Source: Burkholderia sp. Bp9143 (GTDB lineage Bacteria > Pseudomonadota > Gammaproteobacteria > Burkholderiales > Burkholderiaceae). Taken from it: DNA of 64,000 bases. The stretch lies in the NCBI RefSeq assembly GCF_003853645.1, contig NZ_QTPO01000014.1, forward strand, positions 1 through 64,000. The letters run 5' to 3'. The notes under the pieces were generated by a model that worked only from the letters and a program-made list of their open reading frames with translations, searched no databases and was not told where the DNA came from. Position 1 is the stretch's first letter, and every line of letters starts with the position of its first letter. Shown here piece by piece: positions 1 to 8,008 of the stretch. A program made the translations under genes and the position numbers.

Positions 1-60
1 TGATACCCAACGACAACTACCCCGTTGACCGGCCAAAATAGTTGTCGCTGACCGGCCGTG
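1..60. mobile_element. Possible IS terminus abutting the hsdR stub
   Basis: This stretch carries short organised repeats. GACAACTA (12-19) is the exact reverse complement of TAGTTGTC (39-46), and TGACCGGCC occurs twice in direct orientation (26-34 and 49-57). All three forward frames are closed by stops here (TGA 26-28, TAG 39-41, TGA 49-51), so it does not continue the HsdR frame that follows. Repeats of this kind recall the multiple terminal repeats of IS21-family elements. That assignment is an inference, because no transposase is visible inside the window. Confidence 0.35.
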
Positions 61-61
61 C

Positions 62-199
62 TGCTTGACGCTCTCTAACGAAGGCCCCTTCGGGCAGCAG
101 GGCGGCTTCAAGCGCCTGAACCAAGTATTCGACCAGCAACTAAACGACGTGCTGGCTGATATGAATGAAGCAATCTGGCAGCAAGTTGCCAATCAATGA
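62..199 (+). pseudogene. hsdR: hsdR 3' remnant, type I restriction subunit C-terminus
   Basis: From about position 74 to the TGA at 197-199 the frame encodes a tail of the type I restriction endonuclease R subunit. It has the family pattern PFxxxGGFxxxxxVFxxQLxxVLADMNExxW. HsdR subunits are about 1000 residues, but only about 40 codons are present. In-frame TGA at 26-28, with stops in both other frames, shows that the coding sequence does not continue upstream. The ATP-dependent translocase and nuclease domains are therefore absent or disconnected. The order hsdR-hsdM-hsdS is typical. The neighbouring repeats suggest an insertion broke the gene; the alternative is a recombination junction. 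Confidence 0.7.
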
Positions 200-209
200 G
201 ACTGTACCG

Positions 210-1652
210 ATGAGCACTATCACCCACGACATAGTCGCGAAGCTTTGGAACCTCTGTAACGTTTTGCGCGACGATGGCGTGACGTATCACGAGTACGTGA
301 CCGAGTTGACCTATCTGCTGTTCTTGAAGATGGCCAAGGAAACCGGCACCGAGGACAGGCTCCCGGAGGGGTTTCGATGGGACGACCTCGAAAGCAAGGC
401 TGCGCCTGAGCGGCTCGAAGCTTATAAGATCATGTTGATCCACCTTGGCACGCATGGCTCGATCATCACAAAAGAGATCTTCGCCGCAGCGCGTTCGTTC
501 ATTGACAAGCCCACTACGCTGACCGCGCTCATCACCGCGATCGATGCGATTGATTGGTACTCGGCGAAGACCGAAGGACTCGGCGATCTCTATGAAGGGC
601 TGCTGGAGAAAAACGCGAACGAAAAGAAGTCAGGCGCGGGTCAATACTTCACTCCGCGCGTGTTGATCGACAGCATTGTGTCGCTGATGCAGCCCAAACT
701 GGGCGAAATAATCCAAGATCCGGCCGCGGGAACTGGAGGGTTCCTTATCGCAGCGAACCACTACATCCGCGAGCACAACGATATTGAGGCGTTGTCCGAA
801 GCGGCTTACAAGAAATATCGCCTCCAGTTCCACGGCATGGAAATCGTGCAGGCGGCGCACCGGCTCGGCCTGATGAATTTGATGCTGCATGATCTGGACT
901 CGGACGAGAGCGGCGGCATCCGTTACGGTGACACGCTCTCGAGCGAGGGGCAGCAACTGCCCAAAGCGGATCTGATTATTACGAATCCTCCGTTCGGAAC
1001 TAAGAAGGGCGGTGGGCTGCCCACGCGCGATGACTTCACTTTTCCGACCAGCAACAAGCAGTTCGCGTTCTTGCAGCACATCTATCGCTCACTCAAACCG
1101 GGTGGGCGCGCCGCAGTTGTGCTGCCGGACAACGTGCTCTTTGAATCCAACATGGGCGCGGACATTCGCCGCGACCTGATGGACAAGTGCAACCTGCACA
1201 CGATCCTGCGCCTGCCCACGGGCATCTTCTACGCGCAAGGTGTGAAGACCAATGTGCTCTTCTTCACGCGCGGCAAGACGGAGAAGGGCAACACGAAGGG
1301 CGTGTGGGTGTACGATCTCCGCGCGAACATGCCTCAGTTCGGCAAGCGCACGCCGCTGACGCGGGAGCATTTCGCCGAGTTTGAGAAGGCTTACGGAAGA
1401 AAACCCGACGGAAGCGACGCACGCGTTGATACGGGCGAGGAAGGTCGTTGCCGCTACTTCACGCGCGAGCAGATCACCGAGCGCAACGATAGCTTGGATA
1501 TTGCCTGGCTCAGAGACGAGAGCGATGGCGCTGACGGCGACATGGCGAAGCCGGAAGTGCTGGCCCAAGAGGTGATCGACGAATTGGAAGATGCACTCAA
1601 CGAATTGCGCAGCTTGATGGACGAATTGGGAGTGGAGGCTACTGAAGAATGA
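210..1652 (+). CDS. hsdM: Type I restriction-modification DNA methyltransferase, M subunit
   Basis: Encodes a 480-residue N6-adenine methyltransferase subunit. With HsdS it forms the methylase core of a type I restriction-modification system. An N-terminal helical HsdM_N domain spans about residues 1-140. The catalytic domain has SAM motif I (DPAAGTGGF, near residue 170) and motif IV NPPFG (near 260), which is the adenine-specific NPPF form. I chose the ATG at 210, where the conserved MSTITHDIVAKLW start begins. The in-frame ATG at 165 would add 15 residues inside the hsdR tail. The stop overlaps hsdS by 4 nt (ATGA), so the two are translationally coupled. Codon use is less GC-rich than the chromosomal genes to the right, consistent with island DNA. 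Confidence 0.93.
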   Translation: MSTITHDIVAKLWNLCNVLRDDGVTYHEYVTELTYLLFLKMAKETGTEDRLPEGFRWDDLESKAAPERLEAYKIMLIHLGTHGSIITKEIFAAARSFIDKPTTLTALITAIDAIDWYSAKTEGLGDLYEGLLEKNANEKKSGAGQYFTPRVLIDSIVSLMQPKLGEIIQDPAAGTGGFLIAANHYIREHNDIEALSEAAYKKYRLQFHGMEIVQAAHRLGLMNLMLHDLDSDESGGIRYGDTLSSEGQQLPKADLIITNPPFGTKKGGGLPTRDDFTFPTSNKQFAFLQHIYRSLKPGGRAAVVLPDNVLFESNMGADIRRDLMDKCNLHTILRLPTGIFYAQGVKTNVLFFTRGKTEKGNTKGVWVYDLRANMPQFGKRTPLTREHFAEFEKAYGRKPDGSDARVDTGEEGRCRYFTREQITERNDSLDIAWLRDESDGADGDMAKPEVLAQEVIDELEDALNELRSLMDELGVEATEE

Positions 1653-3037
1653 GTGCGCTTCCAAATGGTTGGGCCGAAACTGTCCTCGGAGATCTCGTTG
1701 AGTGTGTTTCTGGCATAGGCTTCCCTCCACGACTGCAAGGTAAAGCCGAAGGTGATTACCCGTTCGCGAAGGTTAGAGACATATCCAACGCTGTCTTGCA
1801 TGCCAACGGGTTTCTGAGCGATGCGGCAAATTGGGTTACACAGTCAGAAGTTACAGCTCTGCGTGGCAGGCCGGTCGCTGCTGGAGCAACGGTATTTGCG
1901 AAAATCGGAGAGGGTCTAAAGCTCAATCGACGAGCTTTTACCGTGCGTCCAGCGCTATTGGATAACAATTGCATGGCCGTTGTACCGGACGAAAGCAAGC
2001 TCGCTGCAAAATTTCTCTACGCGTTTATGCGAACGGTTGACGTAGGTAGGTTTGCGGTTGCTACCGCGGTTCCGTCCGTCCGGCGAGGTGATATCGCGAA
2101 TATCAGAATGCTCCTGCCTCCTATGGCTGAGCAGATACGCATTGCCGACAAGCTTGATTCTTTGCTCGCGCGCGTGAATGCATGCCGCGAAAGCCTTACC
2201 AATGTCTCGGAGATATTAAAGCGATTCCGGCAATCGGTTCTCTTCGCTGCAACCTCAGGTCGGTTGACGGAGGACTGGCGCTTGCTAAAGGGGCTTCCCA
2301 ATGAATGGCTTGACGTTCGACTCGGCGAAATAGCCGATGTGCAAGGCGGCGTGACGAAAGATTCAAAGAAGCAGTCGTTGTCTGATGAGGAGGTTCCATA
2401 CCTTCGAGTCGCGAACGTTCAGCGTGGATATCTAGACCTCGCTGAGATTAAGTATATTCGTGTTCCAGCCAAGAAGTTAAATGATTCGTTGCTTGAAGAA
2501 GGGGATGTTCTTTTCAACGAAGGGGGCGATCTCGATAAGCTTGGACGGGGCTGGATTTGGGAAAATCAGATTCCGCGGTGCTCTTTCCAGAACCATGTGT
2601 TCAGGGCCCGCTTGCGCGACAAACGCAACCAACCTAAGTACATTTCTTGGTGGGGTAACTCCCGCGGGCTTGAATACTTTCGAAGATCCGGTAAGCAGAC
2701 TACGAATTTGGCCTCAATAAATAAAACGATGTTGTGTGAGTTGCCAATCTTGCTGCCGTCGCCGGAGGAGCAAGCTGAGATCGTGCGACGCGTTGAATCG
2801 CTGTTCGCCTTCGCTGATCGCATCAATTCCCGCTTGGACGCTTCGCTCCCGCTTGCCGACCGCCTCACGCCAGCACTTCTCGCCAAAGCTTTCCGCGGCG
2901 AGCTCGTTCCGCAAGACCCGAACGATGAGCCAGCGGAAAAGTTGCTCAAACGTGTCAAGGTGCAGTTTGACTCGCATACGGCGATGGGAAAGCGACCTAA
3001 GAAAACAGAGAGGGTTTTGACGATGGAGACTGATTAG
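1649..3037 (+). CDS. hsdS: Type I restriction-modification specificity subunit S
   Basis: A 462-residue specificity subunit that reads the bipartite DNA target for HsdM. It has the classic duplicated layout: target recognition domain 1 (about 1-145), a central conserved helix beginning PPMAEQIRIADKLDSLL, target recognition domain 2 (about 215-365), and a second conserved helix PSPEEQAEIVRRVESLF. The two helices are repeats of each other and set the half-site spacing. The C-terminal tail is typical (LLAKAFRGELVPQDPNDEPA). Its ATG overlaps the hsdM stop. GC content looks clearly lower than in the chromosome. With hsdR truncated upstream, the pair may act only as a methylase unless an R subunit is supplied elsewhere. 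Confidence 0.92.
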   Translation: MSALPNGWAETVLGDLVECVSGIGFPPRLQGKAEGDYPFAKVRDISNAVLHANGFLSDAANWVTQSEVTALRGRPVAAGATVFAKIGEGLKLNRRAFTVRPALLDNNCMAVVPDESKLAAKFLYAFMRTVDVGRFAVATAVPSVRRGDIANIRMLLPPMAEQIRIADKLDSLLARVNACRESLTNVSEILKRFRQSVLFAATSGRLTEDWRLLKGLPNEWLDVRLGEIADVQGGVTKDSKKQSLSDEEVPYLRVANVQRGYLDLAEIKYIRVPAKKLNDSLLEEGDVLFNEGGDLDKLGRGWIWENQIPRCSFQNHVFRARLRDKRNQPKYISWWGNSRGLEYFRRSGKQTTNLASINKTMLCELPILLPSPEEQAEIVRRVESLFAFADRINSRLDASLPLADRLTPALLAKAFRGELVPQDPNDEPAEKLLKRVKVQFDSHTAMGKRPKKTERVLTMETD

Positions 3038-3200
3038 GTTATGCGACGACGTCATTCTGCGCGTTGCTGCGGAAGGCATGAGTGACGTTCTTTACCGGTC
3101 TTGCCCGGGGTCAAGGAGAGCGCTGAGGAGTGGCTGCTCTCAAGCCTATCGACGCCGAGCTGTTTGTGACGTCAAACAAACACTTGAGGAAAATGTCGCG
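3038..3200. other. Island intergenic region between convergent hsdS and int
   Basis: This 163-nt spacer lies between two convergent genes. Short open frames cross it but have no recognisable domain, and the longest plus-strand one runs antisense into the integrase gene. I see no strong hairpin followed by a T-run. Nothing here is called as a gene. Confidence 0.5.
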
Positions 3201-4421
3201 CTAGCCACTGCGGTGGTGAGACAGGGGCTGGGAGTTACTAACCTGTTTGAGTTTGTCGAGATGATCGGCCCAGTGTTGCATCATCCTGCGCCGTTCGGGC
3301 AAGTACTCGGCATGAACATACGCAGCAGTAACTTGGTTGCGTTCCGCGTGCGCCAACTGGCGGTCTACAACGTCCCGACTGTATCCGAGTTCACGTAACA
3401 CCGTGGCGGCGAGTCCACGGAAGCCGTGCCCGGTCATTCGTGACTTGTAGCCCATGCGGTAAAGCGCGAACAACATGGTGTTGTTCGAGATTGGTGCTCG
3501 GCCATGTACGCTGTAGAACACGTGTGGCCGATCACCATTGATCTGCCGGAGCTGCATCAACACCGCCAGCGATTGTCCTGACAGCGGGACGATATGTGGG
3601 TCCCGCATTTTCATTCTGTCGGGCGGGATGCGCCACTCTGCTGCAGTCTCGTCGAACTCGGCCCATTGAGCGCGAATCATTTCCTTCGTCCGGACGAAGG
3701 TAAGGGCCATCAATTCTAGCGCCAGTCGGGTAACTGGCTCACCTGGATACGCGGCGATGTCGCGCATGAGCTGTGGGATCTCCAACGGCTTGACCCTGGC
3801 CATGTGCTGTACGCCCGGCCCCTTTTTTAAGATCGTTTCCGCATCGATGTCAGCGGACGGGTTACGGGTGCAACGGCCAGTCATGATGGCGTACTGGAAT
3901 ACGGCGCGCGAACGCTGCAACAGTCGCTTGGCGGTTTCCCGGACGCCCCGTGCTTCGATTGCGCGAATGATCTCCAGCATTTCCGGCGCTTCGATGCTGG
4001 CGATGGGCCGTGAGCCGATCTTCGGGAATGCATCGATCTCCAGCGAGTGGATGACTTTCTCAGCGTAGGTCTCGGTCCATCCTGCGCGCTGATTGTCGAA
4101 CCACTCGCGCGCAACCGCCTCGAACGAACTGGCGGCTGCGATGCGCGCCGTTCGTTTGACTTCTCTCTTTGCTTCATTGGGATCGATACCCGCCGCAAGC
4201 TTTTCCCGCGCCTCGTCACGCTTTTTGCGTGCGACTGCTAGTGAAACGTCAGGGTACACGCCGAGTGCCAGCAACTTTTCCTTGCCGTTGACGCGATATT
4301 TGAGTCGCCAGTAGCGCTGACCGGCCGGGGTAACGAGCAGGAACATTCCGCCGCCGTCGAACAACTTCACAGGCTTGTCGCCCGCTTTCGCGTTTTTGAC
4401 GGCTTTGTCGGTCAAGGGCAT
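3201..4421 (-). CDS. int: P4-type tyrosine recombinase / island integrase
   Basis: A 406-residue phage-type integrase of the DUF4102 (arm-binding) plus tyrosine recombinase class, which catalyses site-specific integration into a tRNA gene. The N-terminal arm-binding domain covers about residues 1-100 (start MPLTDKAVKNAKAGDKPVKL). The catalytic domain carries the first Arg in LTFVRTKEM, then HGFRG, LAHAERN and the nucleophile Tyr in AAYVHAEY. The gene starts about 160 nt from the 3' end of tRNA-Arg(CCU), on the same strand, as is usual for P4-like islands. Multiple GGGGTATC repeats sit directly upstream of the start. Length and motifs look intact, so the island may still be excisable. Confidence 0.95.
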   Translation of the reverse strand: MPLTDKAVKNAKAGDKPVKLFDGGGMFLLVTPAGQRYWRLKYRVNGKEKLLALGVYPDVSLAVARKKRDEAREKLAAGIDPNEAKREVKRTARIAAASSFEAVAREWFDNQRAGWTETYAEKVIHSLEIDAFPKIGSRPIASIEAPEMLEIIRAIEARGVRETAKRLLQRSRAVFQYAIMTGRCTRNPSADIDAETILKKGPGVQHMARVKPLEIPQLMRDIAAYPGEPVTRLALELMALTFVRTKEMIRAQWAEFDETAAEWRIPPDRMKMRDPHIVPLSGQSLAVLMQLRQINGDRPHVFYSVHGRAPISNNTMLFALYRMGYKSRMTGHGFRGLAATVLRELGYSRDVVDRQLAHAERNQVTAAYVHAEYLPERRRMMQHWADHLDKLKQVSNSQPLSHHRSG

Positions 4422-4422
4422 G

Positions 4423-4479
4423 GGGGTATCCCTCCAAGGGGTATCTTGGATACCCCGAGAGATACCCCCAAATACCCCC
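4423..4479. repeat. Cluster of GGGGTATC direct/inverted repeats before int
   Basis: Directly upstream of the integrase start are GGGGTATC at 4423-4430 and 4438-4445, the inverse GATACCCC at 4449-4456 and 4461-4468, and a variant AATACCCC at 4471-4478. The middle pair forms a near-perfect palindrome with a 3-nt centre. The position fits integrase arm-type sites or an autoregulatory operator, which is an inference. Confidence 0.6.
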
Positions 4480-4490
4480 GGCTGTCGCAG

Positions 4491-4506
4491 TACGTCCCGG
4501 GACGTA
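4491..4506. promoter_or_regulatory. Perfect 16-bp palindrome TACGTCCCGGGACGTA
   Basis: An exact 16-bp palindrome lies between the int-proximal repeats and the tRNA 3' end. It is too short and unspaced for a transcription terminator, and more like a dimeric regulator site, for example for an excisionase or repressor. No assignment can be made from sequence alone. Confidence 0.4.
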
Positions 4507-4584
4507 TACGGAATTGAAAAAAACCGCGAAGCCTTATGCTATCACGGGTTGCCGGAATTCTGGGGATCGCACGAGATGGAAGAT

Positions 4585-4659
4585 TGGTCCCCCCGACAGG
4601 AATCGAACCTGTATCTAGCGCTTAGGAGGCGCTTGTTCTATCCATTGAACTACGGGGAG
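4585..4659 (-). tRNA. tRNA-Arg (anticodon CCU), island attachment site
   Basis: On the minus strand this folds as a standard tRNA. The acceptor 5' CTCCCCG pairs with CGGGGGG, followed by discriminator A and an encoded CCA. The anticodon stem AGCGC/GCGCT encloses loop CTCCTAA with anticodon CCT, and the T arm is ACAGG-TTCGATT-CCTGT. It decodes AGG. The int gene immediately downstream of the 3' end indicates that the gene is the attB target and that the 3' half was rebuilt by the incoming att core. The other att copy should lie left of the window. A TATACT-like -10 is present upstream (4723-4728) but lacks a good -35. Confidence 0.95.
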
Positions 4660-4806
4660 AGCCATGTCCGCGATATCGCGCGCAAAGGACGCGAACGGGA
4701 CGGCGATGTGGACAGCGCGGAGAGTATAGCAAACGCGCGGCGCATCGGCGGACGGAATGCGTGCCGATACGCGCCGCGCGCGATCAGTCGAGTTCGGAAA
4801 CCGGAA

Positions 4807-4989
4807 TCAGAAATCCACGACGACGAAATCTTCCTTGCCCACGTCGCACAGCGGGCAGCGCCAGTCGGCGGGAATGTCGGCGAAACGGGTGCCGGCGGGG
4901 ATGCCTTCGTCGGGCAGGCCTTCCGCTTCGTTGTAGACCCACCCGCAAATCAGGCAGACCCAGCTCTGGTATTCGGTTACTTCGCTCAT
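4807..4989 (-). CDS. rubA: Rubredoxin
   Basis: A 60-residue rubredoxin, a cytoplasmic one-electron carrier with a single iron held by four cysteines. The two knuckles are visible as CLICG (residues 12-16) and CPLC (45-48). The core between them (WVYNEAEGLPDEGIPAGTRF) and the following DIPADW are canonical. The length matches the family. It stands alone between tRNA-Arg and a periplasmic protein gene on the opposite strand, so its redox partner cannot be inferred from context. Alkane hydroxylase and rubredoxin:oxygen systems are possibilities known for the family. Confidence 0.95.
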   Translation of the reverse strand: MSEVTEYQSWVCLICGWVYNEAEGLPDEGIPAGTRFADIPADWRCPLCDVGKEDFVVVDF

Positions 4990-5188
4990 GTGACGCTCGG
5001 GAAAATGGAAATTCGGCGATGCCGTCCGCGGCGTGGCCGGCGGACGAAAGGCGCAATACTACCGGAATTTCGCCGAACACCTCCGTAACGTCGTTTTAAA
5101 CGTGCGCATCGCGAACAATGCAACCGAAACGCGTACGCCGCGCGTGCAGTGTATGCTTCCCGGGCTGTCCAATCATAAGGAGAATGCG

Positions 5189-5593
5189 ATGCTGAACAGA
5201 AAGTGGATCGCAGGTGCGGTGTGCGTGGCGGCGATGGCCGTGTCCACGCTTGCGCGGGCCGAGGCGCGCGTGTTTTTCGAAGCGCCGAGCGACGGCGCGA
5301 CGGTGTCGAATCCGGTGCACGTCAAGTTCGGGCTCGAAGGCATGGCGCTTCGGCCGGCCGGCGACATGACGCCGAACACCGGTCATCACCACTTGCTGAT
5401 CGACGGCCGACCGATCCCGAAGGGCGATGTGATTCCGGCAAGTGAGCGTTCGCTGCACTTCGGCAAGGCCCAGACCGAAACCGAGATCAAGCTGCCGCCC
5501 GGCCAGCACACGCTGACGCTGCAGCTCGGCGACGGCGCACACCGTTCGTACGGTCCCGAGCTGAGCTCGACGATCACGGTCAACGTGAAGTAA
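5189..5593 (+). CDS. Exported DUF4399-family protein
   Basis: A 134-residue protein with a clear Sec signal peptide (MLNRKWIAGAVCVAAMAVS, cleavage near ARAEA). The mature part matches the DUF4399 pattern: FEAPSDGATVSNPVHVKFG, then GHHHLLIDG and PPGQHTLTLQLGD. This looks like a small beta-sandwich with a His-rich loop (TGHHHL) that might bind metal; function is unknown. The ATG at 5189 is preceded by an AAGGAG ribosome site. An earlier ATG at 5184 meets a stop after three codons, and the longer upstream frame has no support. Confidence 0.8.
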   Translation: MLNRKWIAGAVCVAAMAVSTLARAEARVFFEAPSDGATVSNPVHVKFGLEGMALRPAGDMTPNTGHHHLLIDGRPIPKGDVIPASERSLHFGKAQTETEIKLPPGQHTLTLQLGDGAHRSYGPELSSTITVNVK

Positions 5594-5835
5594 TTGCGCC
5601 TTCCGCTTGCGGGCGCCCGGTCGGGAAGCTACGGCCGGCTGCCCGCTGCGGGCCCCGCATGACGTCGATGCGCGCGATGCCGGCCCCGTCCGCCGAGCGC
5701 GCGCCGTCATGCCGCCGCAGCACAAACGCAGCACAAAATGAATCGCCCGCCGGCCTAGTCCATCCGGCTATCCCGGCGCAGGCGTCCGCCACCGGTACAA
5801 TGGGCGCTTCCGATTTCTCTCTTCGCCGTCTCCCC

Positions 5836-7785
5836 ATGTCGCTTTATTCCATTACCGGCGCGCAACTCGCGTTCGGTCACGTCGCGTTGCTCGACCACGC
5901 GGATTTCTCGCTGGAGGCCGGCGAGCGCGTCGGCCTGATCGGTCGCAACGGCGCGGGCAAGTCGTCGCTGTTGAAGATCGTCGCCGGGCTGGCGAAGCCC
6001 GATGACGGGCTGATCACGCGTCAGCAGGAGCTCGTGACCGTCTACGTGCCGCAGGAGCCCGAATTCGAACCCGGCGCGACGGTGTTCGACGCCGTGGCAT
6101 CGGGGCTCACGCACACGCGCGAAGTGCTCGAAGAATACGATTCGATCGCGCACCGCCTCGCGGAAACACCGGAAGGCGCCGAGCACGACGCGCTGCTCGC
6201 GCGAATGAACGCGCTGCAGTCGTCGCTCGATGCGCACGACGCATGGAACTGGCGCACGCGCGTGTCGATGACGCTCGCCCAGATCGGCCTGACGGACGGC
6301 GACGCGCAGGTCGACGCATTGTCGGGCGGGATGCAGAAGCGCGTCGCGCTGGCGCGTGCGCTGGTGCTGCAGCCCGACGTGCTGCTGCTCGACGAACCGA
6401 CCAACCACCTCGACTTCGACGGCATCCGCTGGCTGGAAGAGCTGCTGGTCGCGCAGCGTGCGGGCCTCTTGTTCATCACCCACGATCGGGCGTTCCTCGA
6501 CCGCGTCGCGACGCGCATCGTCGAGCTCGATCGCGGCCGGCTGCTGTCGTATCCGGGCAATTTCTCCGCGTACCAGACGCGCAAGGCGCAGCAGCTCGAA
6601 GTCGAGCGCGTGGAAAACGAGAAGTTCGACAAGCTGCTGGCGCAGGAAGAAGTGTGGATCCGCAAGGGCGTCGAGGCGCGCCGCACGCGCAGCGTCGGCC
6701 GCATCGCGCGGCTCGTGCAGATGCGCAACGAGCGCGCGGAGCGCCGCAATTCGCAGGGCAACGTGAAGCTCGACGTCGCGCAGGGCGAGAAGTCGGGCAA
6801 GATCGTCGCGGAACTGACGGACGTGACGAAGCGCTACGGCGACCGCACGGTCGTGGAAACCTTCTCGACGACGGTGATGCGCGGCGACAAGATCGGTTTC
6901 GTCGGCCCGAACGGTGCCGGCAAGACCACGCTGCTCAAGCTGATCCTCGGCGAGCTGAAACCCGACGCGGGCACGGTGCGCACGGGCACGAACCTGCAGG
7001 TCGCGTATTTCGACCAGATGCGCGCGCAGCTCGACCAGGAAAAGAGCCTGGCCGACACGATCAGCCCCGGTAGCGAATGGGTGGAGATCGGCGGCGTGCG
7101 CAAGCACGTGATGAGCTATCTCGGCGACTTCCTGTTCGCGCCGGAGCGCGCACGCTCGCCGGTGAAATCGCTGTCGGGCGGCGAGCGCAACCGGCTGCTG
7201 CTCGCGCGCCTGTTCGCGCGTCCGGCCAACGTGCTGGTGCTCGACGAACCGACCAACGACCTCGACATCCCGACGCTCGAACTGCTCGAGGAACTGCTGG
7301 CCGACTACGACGGCACCGTGCTGCTCGTCAGCCACGATCGTGCGTTCCTCGACAACGTCGTCACGTCGGTGATCGCGGCCGAGGGCGACGGTAAGTGGCG
7401 CGAATATGTCGGCGGCTTCACCGACTGGCAGATCCAGAGCGAGCGTTCGCAGCAGCTCGCGCAGCAGGACGCGGCGAAGCGCGCGGTGAAGGACGCGGCG
7501 CCGGTCAAGGAAGACGCGGCGAAAAGCGCGGCCGGCCGCAACGCGCAGCGCACGGTGAAGCTGTCGTTCAACGAGCAGCGCGAACTCGACGCGCTGCCGG
7601 AGAAGATCGCGGCGCTGGAGGAAGAACAGAAGACGATCAACGCGCGGCTCGAGGACGGCTCGATCTTCGCGAAGGATCCGCAGGAAGGCACGCGCCTGAC
7701 CGAACGGTTCGCGGCGATCGACGACGAGCTCCTCGCCGCGCTCGAGCGGTGGGAGACGCTCGAGGCGAAGCGCAAGCCGGTCTGA
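5836..7785 (+). CDS. uup: ABC-F family ATPase Uup
   Basis: A 649-residue soluble protein with two ABC cassettes and no membrane domain. Walker A motifs are GRNGAGKS (residues 36-43) and GPNGAGKT (about 356-363). Signature motifs are LSGGMQKR and LSGGERNR, and the Walker B/switch strings LLDEPTNHLD and VLDEPTNDLD are present. The charged linker between the cassettes and the C-terminal coiled coil (about 575-640, LPEKIAALEEEQKTINARL) are diagnostic of Uup rather than EttA or YheS. Uup-type proteins act on ribosomes and have been linked to suppression of transposon precise excision. I chose the ATG at 5836 because the upstream frame is low-complexity and unlike the family. Confidence 0.92.
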   Translation: MSLYSITGAQLAFGHVALLDHADFSLEAGERVGLIGRNGAGKSSLLKIVAGLAKPDDGLITRQQELVTVYVPQEPEFEPGATVFDAVASGLTHTREVLEEYDSIAHRLAETPEGAEHDALLARMNALQSSLDAHDAWNWRTRVSMTLAQIGLTDGDAQVDALSGGMQKRVALARALVLQPDVLLLDEPTNHLDFDGIRWLEELLVAQRAGLLFITHDRAFLDRVATRIVELDRGRLLSYPGNFSAYQTRKAQQLEVERVENEKFDKLLAQEEVWIRKGVEARRTRSVGRIARLVQMRNERAERRNSQGNVKLDVAQGEKSGKIVAELTDVTKRYGDRTVVETFSTTVMRGDKIGFVGPNGAGKTTLLKLILGELKPDAGTVRTGTNLQVAYFDQMRAQLDQEKSLADTISPGSEWVEIGGVRKHVMSYLGDFLFAPERARSPVKSLSGGERNRLLLARLFARPANVLVLDEPTNDLDIPTLELLEELLADYDGTVLLVSHDRAFLDNVVTSVIAAEGDGKWREYVGGFTDWQIQSERSQQLAQQDAAKRAVKDAAPVKEDAAKSAAGRNAQRTVKLSFNEQRELDALPEKIAALEEEQKTINARLEDGSIFAKDPQEGTRLTERFAAIDDELLAALERWETLEAKRKPV

Positions 7786-7943
7786 CGCACCGCGCGCCGC
7801 GTGAGCGATCTTGCGACGGCGCGCCACGCGGAACCAGTAAAATACCGCGCGTCCCGGGCCGCGCAGCGCATGCCGCGCGCCCGCTTTCGGAGCAGTCCAA
7901 GCACACCGTTGTTTCGATTCGCTTTTTTACGGAACTCAACGTT

Positions 7944-7978
7944 TTGTCCACGATGTTGTCCACACGAGGTGTGGACAA
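7944..7978. promoter_or_regulatory. Three DnaA-box-like sites upstream of parE, two inverted
   Basis: TTGTCCACG (7944-7952) is followed by TTGTCCACAC (7956-7965) and its exact inverse GTGTGGACAA (7969-7978) with a 3-nt spacer. Each is close to the DnaA box TTATNCACA, differing at position 3; the first also differs at the last base. The site lies 31 nt before the parE start. It could bind DnaA or form an RNA hairpin in the leader. Binding is an inference. Confidence 0.45.
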
Positions 7979-8008
7979 CGTCCCGATGAATGACGAAATT
8001 CAGCGCCT

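Noticed and set aside
3078-3398. 106-codon plus-strand frame after hsdS
   Set aside because: No recognisable domain and most of it overlaps the integrase gene antisense.
5755-7827. Long minus-strand open frame over uup
   Set aside because: Arg/Ala/His-rich shadow caused by GC-rich third positions of the real ABC-F gene; no domain.
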